From NCBI GenBank assembly GCA_020635905.1, contig JACJYV010000001.1:1-64000 (forward strand): DNA of 64,000 nt, read 5' to 3'. The notes below the pieces were generated by a model, which did no database searches, was not told where the DNA came from, and saw nothing but the letters and a program-made list of their open reading frames with translations. Source of the stretch: Bacteroidia bacterium (GTDB lineage: Bacteria; Bacteroidota; Bacteroidia; J057; JADKCL01). The translations under genes were made by a program, and so were the position numbers. Below, piece by piece: positions 56,738 to 64,000 of this stretch (position 1 is its first letter; each line of letters begins with the position of its first letter).

Positions 56738-59700
56738 TTGATCGGAAAAGTGATTCATCCTGAAAAACCACTCTATCGGATTTTCCTGATTGCCTGTATT
56801 GTCTTCACGGGCTTGTCCCACCTTATGGGTGCAAAGGAAATCCCGGAGAAGGCTCCCCAAAACCCCATCCGTTTTTCTCAGTTTGGGAGTTTGCAATTTC
56901 CGGCAGATGCAGATGTACGGGCTGTGGCTCAGGACGATTTGGGCTACATCTGGATCGCCACGGAAACGGGCATTCAGCGGTTTGATGGATATGTTTTTCA
57001 GGACCTTAACGATTTTTTGGATCACCCGGTCGGCATGTACTCCTCCATCAGTATTCACAAATTGCACAACGGGCACATGATTTTTCGGGGAGATTGGGGC
57101 TTTCTGGAGTTTGATCCTGTCAGCCGAAATTACTGGCACTTCCCTGGCTACGGGTTGCAGCAAGCTGGCAAAGATTTGATGGAGCCAGATCCCCATCTTC
57201 GTCCTTTGGATTTCTTCGAGTTGGAAAACGGGAATTATCTGGTTTTTACGACTTCTTCGCTGATTTTTGAAGTTTCGGGAAGGGATAAAAAGTTAAGCGC
57301 CTTCACCATTACTTCACCCTCAAATGGATCTCCTGATCCACCATCCATTCACAGGATTTACGAAGTCGAACCAGGAGTTTTTTGGATTCGCACCCTGAAA
57401 GAGGGAAAATTAATTGAGTTCAATGCGCAAACCCGGGAGTTCAGGAAAGTTTTTGGAAGGAAAGGCAGATTTCCAGGGTATGATTATTCCAATATTCAAT
57501 GGGTAAAAAAGGACTCCCGCGGGATCATCTGGCTCAGTCCCTACCGGGTAAATTATCCCGAAATTTCTTTGATTAAGATCGATCCAGGACCAAAGGGGGT
57601 TATTGAAGAATTTAAAATGTACGTGACTGACGGTGGGGAGAAAAAAGTGGTCAGGCTCGACAGGTTTGCAGAGGATCAGGCAGGTAATAAATGGTTTCCC
57701 AGCCATGGATTTGGTCTTTTTGAGTTGGCCCCAGATGAGAAATCCTTTTGCCGCTTTGTAAAATCAGATCAAAAAGGCTCTATTTCTTCCAATTTTCCCA
57801 GGGATGTTATTTGCACTTCAAGTGGATTGATCTGGATTGCCACCCGGGGAGGCTTCAATTATGCTCTGGCGGGGCCTCAAAGTTCCCGTTTCGTACCTTT
57901 TCCCTTGCCTCCCAACAAACAATTTGAGAAATATCCAAACGCCTTTCTTGAAATGGAAGATGGCCGAATCTGGGTGGGAAACTGGAACGGAGGCGGCATC
58001 GCTGAATACTCGCCTGAGTTTGAGTTTATCCGCAAAGTGCCCATTCCCCTACCCTATTCACATCTCACAGAGAAAATGAATGTCTGGCAGATTTTTGAAG
58101 ATTGGAATCAGAATATCTGGATTTCCAGCATGCATTATGGACGGATTTTTATGCAAAACCCATCTGGCGTCTGGCAAACTCTGGATTCGCTGGGCAGTGG
58201 ATTTCCGGTCACGGATTTTGTGCAGATCGATTCGAATCATATCTGGTTTATCAAATGGGATGGGGTTTGGGGAAATATTGATGTAAACTCCCTGAAAGTA
58301 ACTTCATATCGCCTTTATCCCCGCCCGAAGCGAGGCAGGTATCCCTTCAAACTTATCCCCTGGCGAGACAATCTCCTTGCCATTCTGGGTGAGGGAAGAA
58401 TCAGGCTCTGGAATCGCAAAACTGAAAGCTTTGAGCAGCCCAGGACAGGTCCCCTCTATTTTGATATGTTGGAGGGCATAAAACTGGGGCAGAAACTAAT
58501 CCTGGGTGGAAATGATGGCTTTGCCACTCTTTCAGAGACCACTGATTCCTTGCAGGAATTCAAAGGAATGAGTGCAGATTTCCACCCTTTTATCCGGCAA
58601 ATGATTGCTGACTCGCAGGGAAAGATATGGGCAATCAGTTCCAATAAATTGATTTCATTTCAACCCGATTTTACCAACTTTGAGGTCATTGACCCTTTTC
58701 GGGGAGGTTTTGATGAATCAGTGGGGGGAGGAAAAATGTTTTGCCTGAAATCCGGAAAAATCATTCTGGGGGCAATTGATGGATTTTTTCTGTTTGATCC
58801 TCAAAACTATCATCCTCAGATTGAAATCCCTGTACCGCAGGTTATCAAATTTCAATGCGGAAAACAGCAAGGATCCTCCTTCAGCAAGGATACTCCTCCT
58901 CTTGGATTGCCCGCGGAACCCAATTCAGCCTATTTTTCCCTGGGTTATCCTGAAACCATCGTAAACGGCTCCATTCACTTTGAATATCGCCTGAATGAGG
59001 ACGAATGGGTGAGCCTGGAGGAGGAAAATACGGTTGCTCTGGCCAATCTACCCGGCGGAAATTATCAATTACAATTCAGGGCGAAATCTACCATGAATCA
59101 ATTCTCCGAACCTTTGACCATTCCCCTCACGGTTGATTACAAATACTATCAAAAAACTCCTTTTCGCATTTTTAGTTTTCTGCTTGCTCTGGCTATCCTC
59201 GCCTTAATATTTTACCAACGAATTCGTGCGATCCGCATAAAACAAAGAATCAGAGAGGAGATAATCATCCTCCAAAGGAAGGCACTTTCTGCCCAGATGA
59301 ACCCGCATTTCATTTTCAATTGCATGAATTCCATCAATAATTATGTAATCTCAAATGATGCCCGCAATGCTTCTCTCTTCCTTTCAAGATTCGCCCGCCT
59401 GATTCGCCGCGTGCTCGAAAGCTCAGAAAAAAATCTGGTTTCTCTGGAGGATGATCTGGAAACGTTGAAAGCCTATCTGGACATGGAACGCATGCGGATG
59501 AAAGATACTTTCGACTATGACATTGAACTGGACCGCGGGTTAGATCCAGCCGAATTTCTTGTGCCGCCGCTCTTATTTCAACCTTTCGTAGAGAATGCAA
59601 TCTGGCATGGGCTGAGTCCTAAGAAAGGGGGCGGGCAGCTGAAAATCGAATTGAAAGAGGAAACAGGCAGACTGAAAGTAAATATTGAGGATAACGGGGT

Positions 59701-59911
59701 TGGTCGCGACCTCGCAAACAGCCCTGACGAAGCCGCAACCCGCCTATCTCTGGGCATGAAAATCACCAGCGACCGCATTCACCTATTGATGAAGCGGGGT
59801 GCTCCCCCGCCGGAAATCCATACTTTTGACCTTCGTTCGTCGAATGGGACTCCCCGGGGGACCCGGATTGAAATTTCATTTCCACCTTTGAAAATTGAAG
59901 ACTATGCCTGA
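56738..59911 (+). CDS. Two-component propeller / LytS-type histidine kinase
   Basis: 1057 residues with a TTG start; the in-frame stop at 56720-56722 leaves only TTG 56738 (or ATT 56726) as start before the hydrophobic signal (about 12-30). Residues 45-700 contain regulator-propeller blades (DLGYIWIATETGIQRFDGY, RGIIWLSPYRVN, NKWFPSHGFGLFEL, GLIWIATRGGFNY, GRIWVGNWNGGGIAEYSP and others), then a Y_Y_Y immunoglobulin-like domain (about 735-805), a membrane helix (about 815-833), and a LytS-type kinase with H857 in AQMNPHFIFNCMNSINN, PFVENAIWHGLS and VNIEDNGVGRD. These systems sense polysaccharide or other envelope signals. It overlaps its LytTR regulator by eight bases. Confidence 0.9.
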   Translation: MIGKVIHPEKPLYRIFLIACIVFTGLSHLMGAKEIPEKAPQNPIRFSQFGSLQFPADADVRAVAQDDLGYIWIATETGIQRFDGYVFQDLNDFLDHPVGMYSSISIHKLHNGHMIFRGDWGFLEFDPVSRNYWHFPGYGLQQAGKDLMEPDPHLRPLDFFELENGNYLVFTTSSLIFEVSGRDKKLSAFTITSPSNGSPDPPSIHRIYEVEPGVFWIRTLKEGKLIEFNAQTREFRKVFGRKGRFPGYDYSNIQWVKKDSRGIIWLSPYRVNYPEISLIKIDPGPKGVIEEFKMYVTDGGEKKVVRLDRFAEDQAGNKWFPSHGFGLFELAPDEKSFCRFVKSDQKGSISSNFPRDVICTSSGLIWIATRGGFNYALAGPQSSRFVPFPLPPNKQFEKYPNAFLEMEDGRIWVGNWNGGGIAEYSPEFEFIRKVPIPLPYSHLTEKMNVWQIFEDWNQNIWISSMHYGRIFMQNPSGVWQTLDSLGSGFPVTDFVQIDSNHIWFIKWDGVWGNIDVNSLKVTSYRLYPRPKRGRYPFKLIPWRDNLLAILGEGRIRLWNRKTESFEQPRTGPLYFDMLEGIKLGQKLILGGNDGFATLSETTDSLQEFKGMSADFHPFIRQMIADSQGKIWAISSNKLISFQPDFTNFEVIDPFRGGFDESVGGGKMFCLKSGKIILGAIDGFFLFDPQNYHPQIEIPVPQVIKFQCGKQQGSSFSKDTPPLGLPAEPNSAYFSLGYPETIVNGSIHFEYRLNEDEWVSLEEENTVALANLPGGNYQLQFRAKSTMNQFSEPLTIPLTVDYKYYQKTPFRIFSFLLALAILALIFYQRIRAIRIKQRIREEIIILQRKALSAQMNPHFIFNCMNSINNYVISNDARNASLFLSRFARLIRRVLESSEKNLVSLEDDLETLKAYLDMERMRMKDTFDYDIELDRGLDPAEFLVPPLLFQPFVENAIWHGLSPKKGGGQLKIELKEETGRLKVNIEDNGVGRDLANSPDEAATRLSLGMKITSDRIHLLMKRGAPPPEIHTFDLRSSNGTPRGTRIEISFPPLKIEDYA

Positions 59912-60653
59912 CCAATCCAAAATCCGGGCCATCATCGTGGATGATGAGTCAGATGCACGGGACGTTTTGAGGAAAATGATCATTGCGTTCGTCAGTGAAG
60001 TGGAAGTCGTCGCTGATTATGAAAATCCGGAGGAAGCGGTAAAAGGCATCCGTGAGTATGGCCCCGATTTGGTATTCCTCGACATTCAAATGCCGGGCAT
60101 GAGCGGGTTCAAATTGATGGAACAATTTCCCAATCCATCGTTTCGGGTCATTTTCGTAACAGCCTTTAATCAATATGCCATTCGTGCCATCCGTCTCAGT
60201 GCCCTCGATTACCTGCTCAAACCCGTGGACATTGATGAATTGACCGGGGCGGTGGCCCGCTTCCAGCGTCAGTCAGGAACTGATTCACAACAATTTCAGG
60301 CCCTTCAGCATAATCTGGCTCAAAAACATCGTCTGAGCCTTCCCAGTGAGCAGGGTTTGGAACTGATCGACCTTGAGGACCTCCTTTACCTTGAGGCAGA
60401 CAGTAATTACACCCACCTTTACCTGACTGACCGCAAAAAGATCACTGTTTCCAAAACCCTGCGGGTTTTTGAAGAATACTTTGAGGGCACCAACTTTTAC
60501 CGCTGCCATTATTCTTTTATCATCAACCTGTCCAGAATCAAAAAGTACATGCGGGGCGAGGGAGGCTCGGTCATCATGGAAAACGGGGTGGAAATCCCGG
60601 TTTCACGGAGGCGCAAGCCCGGATTGCTCGACGGAATGACAAATCTGGATTAA
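59904..60653 (+). CDS. LytTR-family response regulator, partner of the propeller kinase
   Basis: 249 residues from the ATG at 59904, which overlaps the kinase gene by eight bases. Receiver domain with phospho-acceptor D60 in LVFLDIQMPGMSG, K in DYLLKPVD. LytTR domain after a linker (about residue 140): LIDLEDLLYLEADSNYTHLYLTDRKKITVSKTLRVFEEYF ... FYRCHYSFIINLSRIKKYMRGEGGSVIMENGVEIPVSRRRK. The second LytS/LytTR pair within nine kilobases. Possibly regulates the beta-helix and PLAT-type secreted genes that follow. Confidence 0.93.
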   Translation: MPDQSKIRAIIVDDESDARDVLRKMIIAFVSEVEVVADYENPEEAVKGIREYGPDLVFLDIQMPGMSGFKLMEQFPNPSFRVIFVTAFNQYAIRAIRLSALDYLLKPVDIDELTGAVARFQRQSGTDSQQFQALQHNLAQKHRLSLPSEQGLELIDLEDLLYLEADSNYTHLYLTDRKKITVSKTLRVFEEYFEGTNFYRCHYSFIINLSRIKKYMRGEGGSVIMENGVEIPVSRRRKPGLLDGMTNLD

Positions 60654-60788
60654 TTCCCGCCACCAACACTGAAAGAGTCGTCACTTACGAAGCGAACGCC
60701 GCCAGAACCTCATTTCCACTGGTGAAAAGGCCATTCTCAGAGGATATTTGGGTATAATTTTTAATAACCATTATCCAAATGAATCGCC

Positions 60789-60986
60789 ATGAAAACCCTC
60801 TGGAAAATACCTTTGATCCTTGCCATACCCTTGCTGGTATCCAGTTCGGGGTTGCTCGAAATCGAACAACAAACACATTTTCAGCAGCCCGTCACCAGCA
60901 CAAATACCCGAGAATTGCCTGAGATTGCTACTGATTCAATTCAGACTATTCCCGGCCATGGCTCTGAAGCTCAAGCATCACATTAA
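60789..60986 (+). CDS. Small secreted peptide, uncertain
   Basis: 65 residues with a good signal peptide (MKTLWKIPLILAIPLLVSSS) and about 45 residues of unstructured T/S/E-rich tail (QQPVTSTNTRELPEIATDSIQTIPGHGSEAQ). No family. It may be a genuine short protein before the beta-helix gene 33 bp downstream, or a fortuitous frame. Confidence 0.4.
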   Translation: MKTLWKIPLILAIPLLVSSSGLLEIEQQTHFQQPVTSTNTRELPEIATDSIQTIPGHGSEAQASH

Positions 60987-61019
60987 TCTCTTTTCGTCAC
61001 CACCTAAAAAGTATTAAAA

Positions 61020-63197
61020 ATGAACTCAAAATTGAAATTTTTCAATCCTGCGGGATTGAAACCTGCCACCCCTGACCTTTCGGTCCTTTCAACCTGGCCC
61101 GAAAATCCGGAAGTGATTATCTCAAAAAACCCTACTGGAAACCCGGGAGAAAAAATTCTCTTCATGGAGCTTTGTCTGCAAAGCTACCCTGCCATTCAGG
61201 GGTTAAAAATCCAAAATCTGGGCTCAGGAGGTGGTTTTATCTCTTCCGTTGAGATACAAAACTTTAATGGTCCCGGATTGCCCGAAACCCTGCACTACGC
61301 ATCCTTTAGCGGGCCCGAAGCAGAACTTGAAAGCAAGTTCCCTGTGCCCAGACACCCGGATGAAACCGTGATTTTGAAAATCGGGGTCAGGCTGCCCAGA
61401 AGATGGAGCAAAGTGACCATTATTGCAATTGCCCTGAACGTTCGCGAATGCGAATCGCCCGAGGTAAATGTGAAATGTTTGGGCGCCGTTGGAGATGGAC
61501 ATGCACATCCCCTTTGTGAGTTTTTCTCAGAGCTGGAATTAGCCCGGGAAGTATATCCCGATGCAACTTGCCTTCAGGATACCATTGATTGGGCCGCCAT
61601 TCAAAAAGCGGTCAATATGGGACGCCCCGTGGTTGTACCTGTAAGTTCGGGAAATTACATCATTAACAAACCGGTTCGGAATCCCGGGGTTATCCCCATC
61701 ATCTGCCATGGGGTGATTGAGGCCATTGATCCTGGTCAAAATGCCTTTGAAATCGGCCAGGACGGAACTGCTACGGCACAATCGCCCAGTGAACTGGAGA
61801 CCATTATCCGGGTTGAAAGGAATACCGGCAACCTGGCAGATGAATCGGTGGGAATCGTACTTACCAATGTGACGGGTTTAACGGCCCATTTTTATGTAAG
61901 CGGATTTCCGGTTGGGATCAATTTGAGGGGAGAAAATCTCCACGGATGTGCTTATAACAAAATCTCCCTGCAAAGGATAAAAAGTTGCCGGGTGGGATTG
62001 CGGCTGAGCACTTCAGGGGATAAAGGGTTTGTGAACCAAAACACCTTCATCCACGGGCGGTTCAGTATCCATGAGACCCCTAAATTAAACCGTCATGGGG
62101 TGGAATTTACCTGCAACAACCGACATCCCATAAATGGAAATCTGTTTTTGAATCCCTGCTTCGAAGGAAAGGCTAATCCAGATTTTTTCTACTCCTGTTT
62201 CCATGGATCTGGTTGCCCTGAATCCCACATTGCAAATAATAATCTGATCGTTGGAATGCGCATGGAGGGGCCCGATTACCTTCTTTCAGGTCAAAAAGTA
62301 GGCAATAATGAATTCCGGTTTACCTATGGAAATCCGAATGCGACAGTGGTTTCCACCCTGCTTAATGGGTCACTGGAATTGGTCCAAAACCGTTTTGCTG
62401 GTCCCAATAATGGGCTTTTGTTTAAGGACGAACCTGAAATGCTGGCAAGTTGGGGACGCTCTCAATTGGTGGGACTAAGCGCGGGGAATGTCTCTGCTCC
62501 CCCACTTGGGGCCTTCTGGGATGGGGATATTAAAAAATTCTTGCAAAAGAGCCCTGCTTCATTGAAAAAGGACCATTTTGAGATAAATGAAACCCTGAGT
62601 TTCCCCGGGATTCTTTTTGACCTGAGAACCGAAAAATCCATCCATCTGAGAAGAATTGATACAAAATTAATTCTGGCCCATAGTGGGGGACGTGTGGCGG
62701 CAGTTCTTTTTGACGATTCAAATAAACTCATAAAGGAGCCCGACCAATGTACCCTGAGCATTCTCGGAAGTAGTGATTCAATCTTTAAATCCGGGTCTGA
62801 ATTGACGGTTTCAGATGGCTCAAATATTTCGAACAAGGGAGAAATTGCTATTGTTTTTGGGGAAAAGGTTGCCTTTGCCTTCATCGGCGTAAGCAAGGGG
62901 AACGGAATTGCCTTCCTGAAAGAAATCAGATACTACGCTAATGGGCAGGCAAACATTTCCGTGGTCAAAGACCCTGCAATTTATGCTGCCTTGGCAGATC
63001 CCGGACCTGATTTCACCCTTTTGGACACCCTGGACCCTGTGGCAAATGAGCGCCCCCTGAACCCTGGTCCGGGCAACGGTTACCCTAAAGGAACTTTTGT
63101 CCGAAACTTCGCCCCGGCCGGAATGGGCACAAGCTCCTTCGTAAGCGGCTGGATCTGGGATGGAGCAAACTGGCTTAACCAGGAAATCCGGCCTTAG
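61020..63197 (+). CDS. Pectate-lyase-superfamily (right-handed beta-helix) protein
   Basis: 725 residues without an evident signal peptide. At about residues 148-200, VNVKCLGAVGDGHAHP then DTIDWAAIQKAVNMGRPVVVPVSSGNYIINKPV matches the Pectate_lyase_3 opening (vkDFGAkGDGxxDDTaAiQkAi...). The middle (200-480) is a beta-helix with N-rich turns (NNRHPINGNLFLNPCFEGK). The end (480-725) is beta-rich and ends in GTSSFVSGWIWDGANWLNQEIRP. The fold suits glycan binding or cleavage, as in polysaccharide lyases and tailspikes; catalytic acidic residues were not identified with confidence. A frame with coding appearance continues in another frame just after the stop (63195-63341), so the true C-terminus may be affected by a frameshift. 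Lies 3' of the second LytTR pair. Confidence 0.7.
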   Translation: MNSKLKFFNPAGLKPATPDLSVLSTWPENPEVIISKNPTGNPGEKILFMELCLQSYPAIQGLKIQNLGSGGGFISSVEIQNFNGPGLPETLHYASFSGPEAELESKFPVPRHPDETVILKIGVRLPRRWSKVTIIAIALNVRECESPEVNVKCLGAVGDGHAHPLCEFFSELELAREVYPDATCLQDTIDWAAIQKAVNMGRPVVVPVSSGNYIINKPVRNPGVIPIICHGVIEAIDPGQNAFEIGQDGTATAQSPSELETIIRVERNTGNLADESVGIVLTNVTGLTAHFYVSGFPVGINLRGENLHGCAYNKISLQRIKSCRVGLRLSTSGDKGFVNQNTFIHGRFSIHETPKLNRHGVEFTCNNRHPINGNLFLNPCFEGKANPDFFYSCFHGSGCPESHIANNNLIVGMRMEGPDYLLSGQKVGNNEFRFTYGNPNATVVSTLLNGSLELVQNRFAGPNNGLLFKDEPEMLASWGRSQLVGLSAGNVSAPPLGAFWDGDIKKFLQKSPASLKKDHFEINETLSFPGILFDLRTEKSIHLRRIDTKLILAHSGGRVAAVLFDDSNKLIKEPDQCTLSILGSSDSIFKSGSELTVSDGSNISNKGEIAIVFGEKVAFAFIGVSKGNGIAFLKEIRYYANGQANISVVKDPAIYAALADPGPDFTLLDTLDPVANERPLNPGPGNGYPKGTFVRNFAPAGMGTSSFVSGWIWDGANWLNQEIRP

Positions 63198-63341
63198 AAA
63201 CAATCAACACTCCATTGCTCTCAGCAGGTGACCGTCCAATCATTGTCGGCAGCATTACCATCTTCGCCCAAAATGGAGCTGGAAAAACCATTCGCAAGAC
63301 TTATTTCCTGGCAGTAAAGGAAAGTTGCATCCCTGAATAAC
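63195..63341 (+). pseudogene. Coding-like open frame after the beta-helix gene, possible frameshifted tail
   Basis: A different frame from the stop of the beta-helix gene is open for about 48 codons, reading NTPLLSAGDRPIIVGSITIF then AQNGAGKTIRKTYFLAVKES, and has a protein-like composition. There is no start codon with ribosome binding site. It could be the original C-terminus separated by a frameshift, or a remnant of another gene. Confidence 0.35.
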
Positions 63342-63375
63342 CTCACTTTTTAAAAACCATTAAATCTAAACAACC

Positions 63376-64000
63376 ATGAAAACGCTGAAATCATTTTTCG
63401 CCTTCCTGATGTTGCTTATCATAGCATCGGGTTCGATTGCACAAAGCAATCACGACATTCCCCTGCAGATTCTCTCCCAGGTTCACCCCTGGAGATTGCA
63501 GATTCGCATCCACACCTGTGATGAAAAAAATGCAGGAACGGACAGCAAGGTCTTTTTCATGTACAATTACGATCACCGTGACCGTTACTACCTGGCCTAT
63601 GGAAGAAACGATCGCAGACGTAACCACGATGAATTCTACGACCTGGTAATTCCTGAATTGCTTGATCTGAACAATATCCAGCGCCTGGCTCTGGGAATTG
63701 AAGGATCTGACGCCTGGTGTTTTGACCGGGTGGAGCTTTACCTGAATAACCCTTTCAAAGACGATGCCGCAGCGGGGCAGTTGGGTAATTACCTGATCTA
63801 CCGCAATACCCAACGGTTTGAAATCAGTACCCGGGGTGGATTATCTCCCCTCGTGGAACTGGAAAATCTGTATTCCTTTGTTGAAAAGATGCGGGTGCCT
63901 GTGATTTCTAATCAGGTGGCCCTGAAAGCCTCGGGAATTCCTGAACTGATCGCTCAAAACGGCAAATTAATCATCCTCCGCGAAGTCATGGAAAGCATGG
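63376..64000 (+). CDS. Secreted PLAT/LH2-domain protein, cut by the window edge
   Basis: The frame is open from the ATG at 63376 to the last base, at least 208 residues. Signal peptide MKTLKSFFAFLMLLIIASGSIAQ. Residues about 37-125 resemble a PLAT/LH2 beta-sandwich: LQIRIHTCDEKNAGTDSKVFFMYNY, then a strand ending DEFYDLVIPELLDLNNIQRLALGIEGSDAWCFDRVELYLN. The TxDxxxAGTDxxV opening and W-x-x-x-x-V-x-L close are typical. PLAT domains bind lipids or membrane proteins. The rest of the protein lies outside the window. It follows the beta-helix gene in the same orientation, 178 bp later. Confidence 0.75.
   Translation, partial: MKTLKSFFAFLMLLIIASGSIAQSNHDIPLQILSQVHPWRLQIRIHTCDEKNAGTDSKVFFMYNYDHRDRYYLAYGRNDRRRNHDEFYDLVIPELLDLNNIQRLALGIEGSDAWCFDRVELYLNNPFKDDAAAGQLGNYLIYRNTQRFEISTRGGLSPLVELENLYSFVEKMRVPVISNQVALKASGIPELIAQNGKLIILREVMESM

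Noticed and set aside
1..64000. Structural genes of an extracellular contractile injection system, tRNA or rRNA genes
   Set aside because: I looked for sheath/tube-like, baseplate and AAA+ proteins and for tRNA- or rRNA-like segments and found none, so the delivery machine cannot be placed in this window.

Overview
The window looks like a chromosomal segment of a Bacteroidota bacterium, most likely from the Saprospiria/Lewinella-Haliscomenobacter side of the phylum. The grounds are type IX secretion (T9SS) C-terminal sorting domains with the PNP motif on several secreted proteins, TonB-dependent receptor and plug proteins, a DUF4476 protein, a two-component propeller/LytS/LytTR signalling system, a gingipain-type (C25) protein, and promoter-like TAnnTTTG boxes. 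No tRNA, rRNA or CRISPR array was seen. Most of the sequence is about half GC, but roughly 1.9-7.9 kb is clearly AT-richer.

Layout. 0.1-1.0 kb: a membrane fatty acid/sterol hydroxylase. 1.2-8.1 kb: an AT-rich accessory block on the + strand with an eCIS-core (DUF4157) protein, a phospholipase-D-like protein, an NAD(P)-binding reductase, a probable abortive-infection nuclease, and small secreted proteins or lipoproteins. 8.2-20.1 kb: envelope and secreted proteins (three-repeat DUF4878-like protein, subtilisin-like protease, T9SS cargo, lipoproteins, DUF4476 protein, a C25-family protein without its catalytic residues). 20.2-21.9 kb: an IS110-family element with a structured non-coding segment ahead of its transposase. 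21.9-27.9 kb: a plug-only TonB-receptor-like protein, a class-C beta-lactamase-like hydrolase, a histidine kinase/response regulator pair, and a T9SS-exported phospholipase-C-like protein. 28.2-33.8 kb: two further DUF4157 proteins, one fused to a calpain-type cysteine protease and one carrying an M15-like peptidase domain and translationally coupled to a small lipoprotein. 34.0-46.5 kb: a large T9SS surface protein, a HEAT-repeat protein, an Nramp-related transporter facing a TonB receptor, a fourth eCIS-cargo-like protein without the HEAWH core, an RhlE-type helicase and a SulP transporter. 46.6-64.0 kb: a CotH-type lipoprotein, a TPR histidine kinase, a ricin-like beta-trefoil protein, two LytS/LytTR pairs, an SRPBCC protein, an aerolysin-like pore-former candidate, an aldo/keto reductase, a pectate-lyase-fold protein and a PLAT-domain protein cut by the window edge.

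The most notable theme is the repeated use of one N-terminal cassette (DNRPE-type leader, GLP-LKSG segment, HEAWH core, GLExEAD tail) on otherwise unrelated C-terminal or N-terminal domains. This is the architecture expected of exchangeable cargo of an extracellular contractile injection system. No sheath, tube, baseplate or AAA+ gene of such a system is in the window, so the delivery machine must lie elsewhere. Two other candidate toxins without signal peptides (aerolysin-like and ricin-like) lie 20-25 kb away.

A second theme is non-coding: at least four families of short degenerate repeats recur only between genes, and other inverted repeats flank the IS110 element. Starts were adjusted from the longest open frame wherever a signal peptide, a promoter box or a repeat tract showed that the longer frame was not real.
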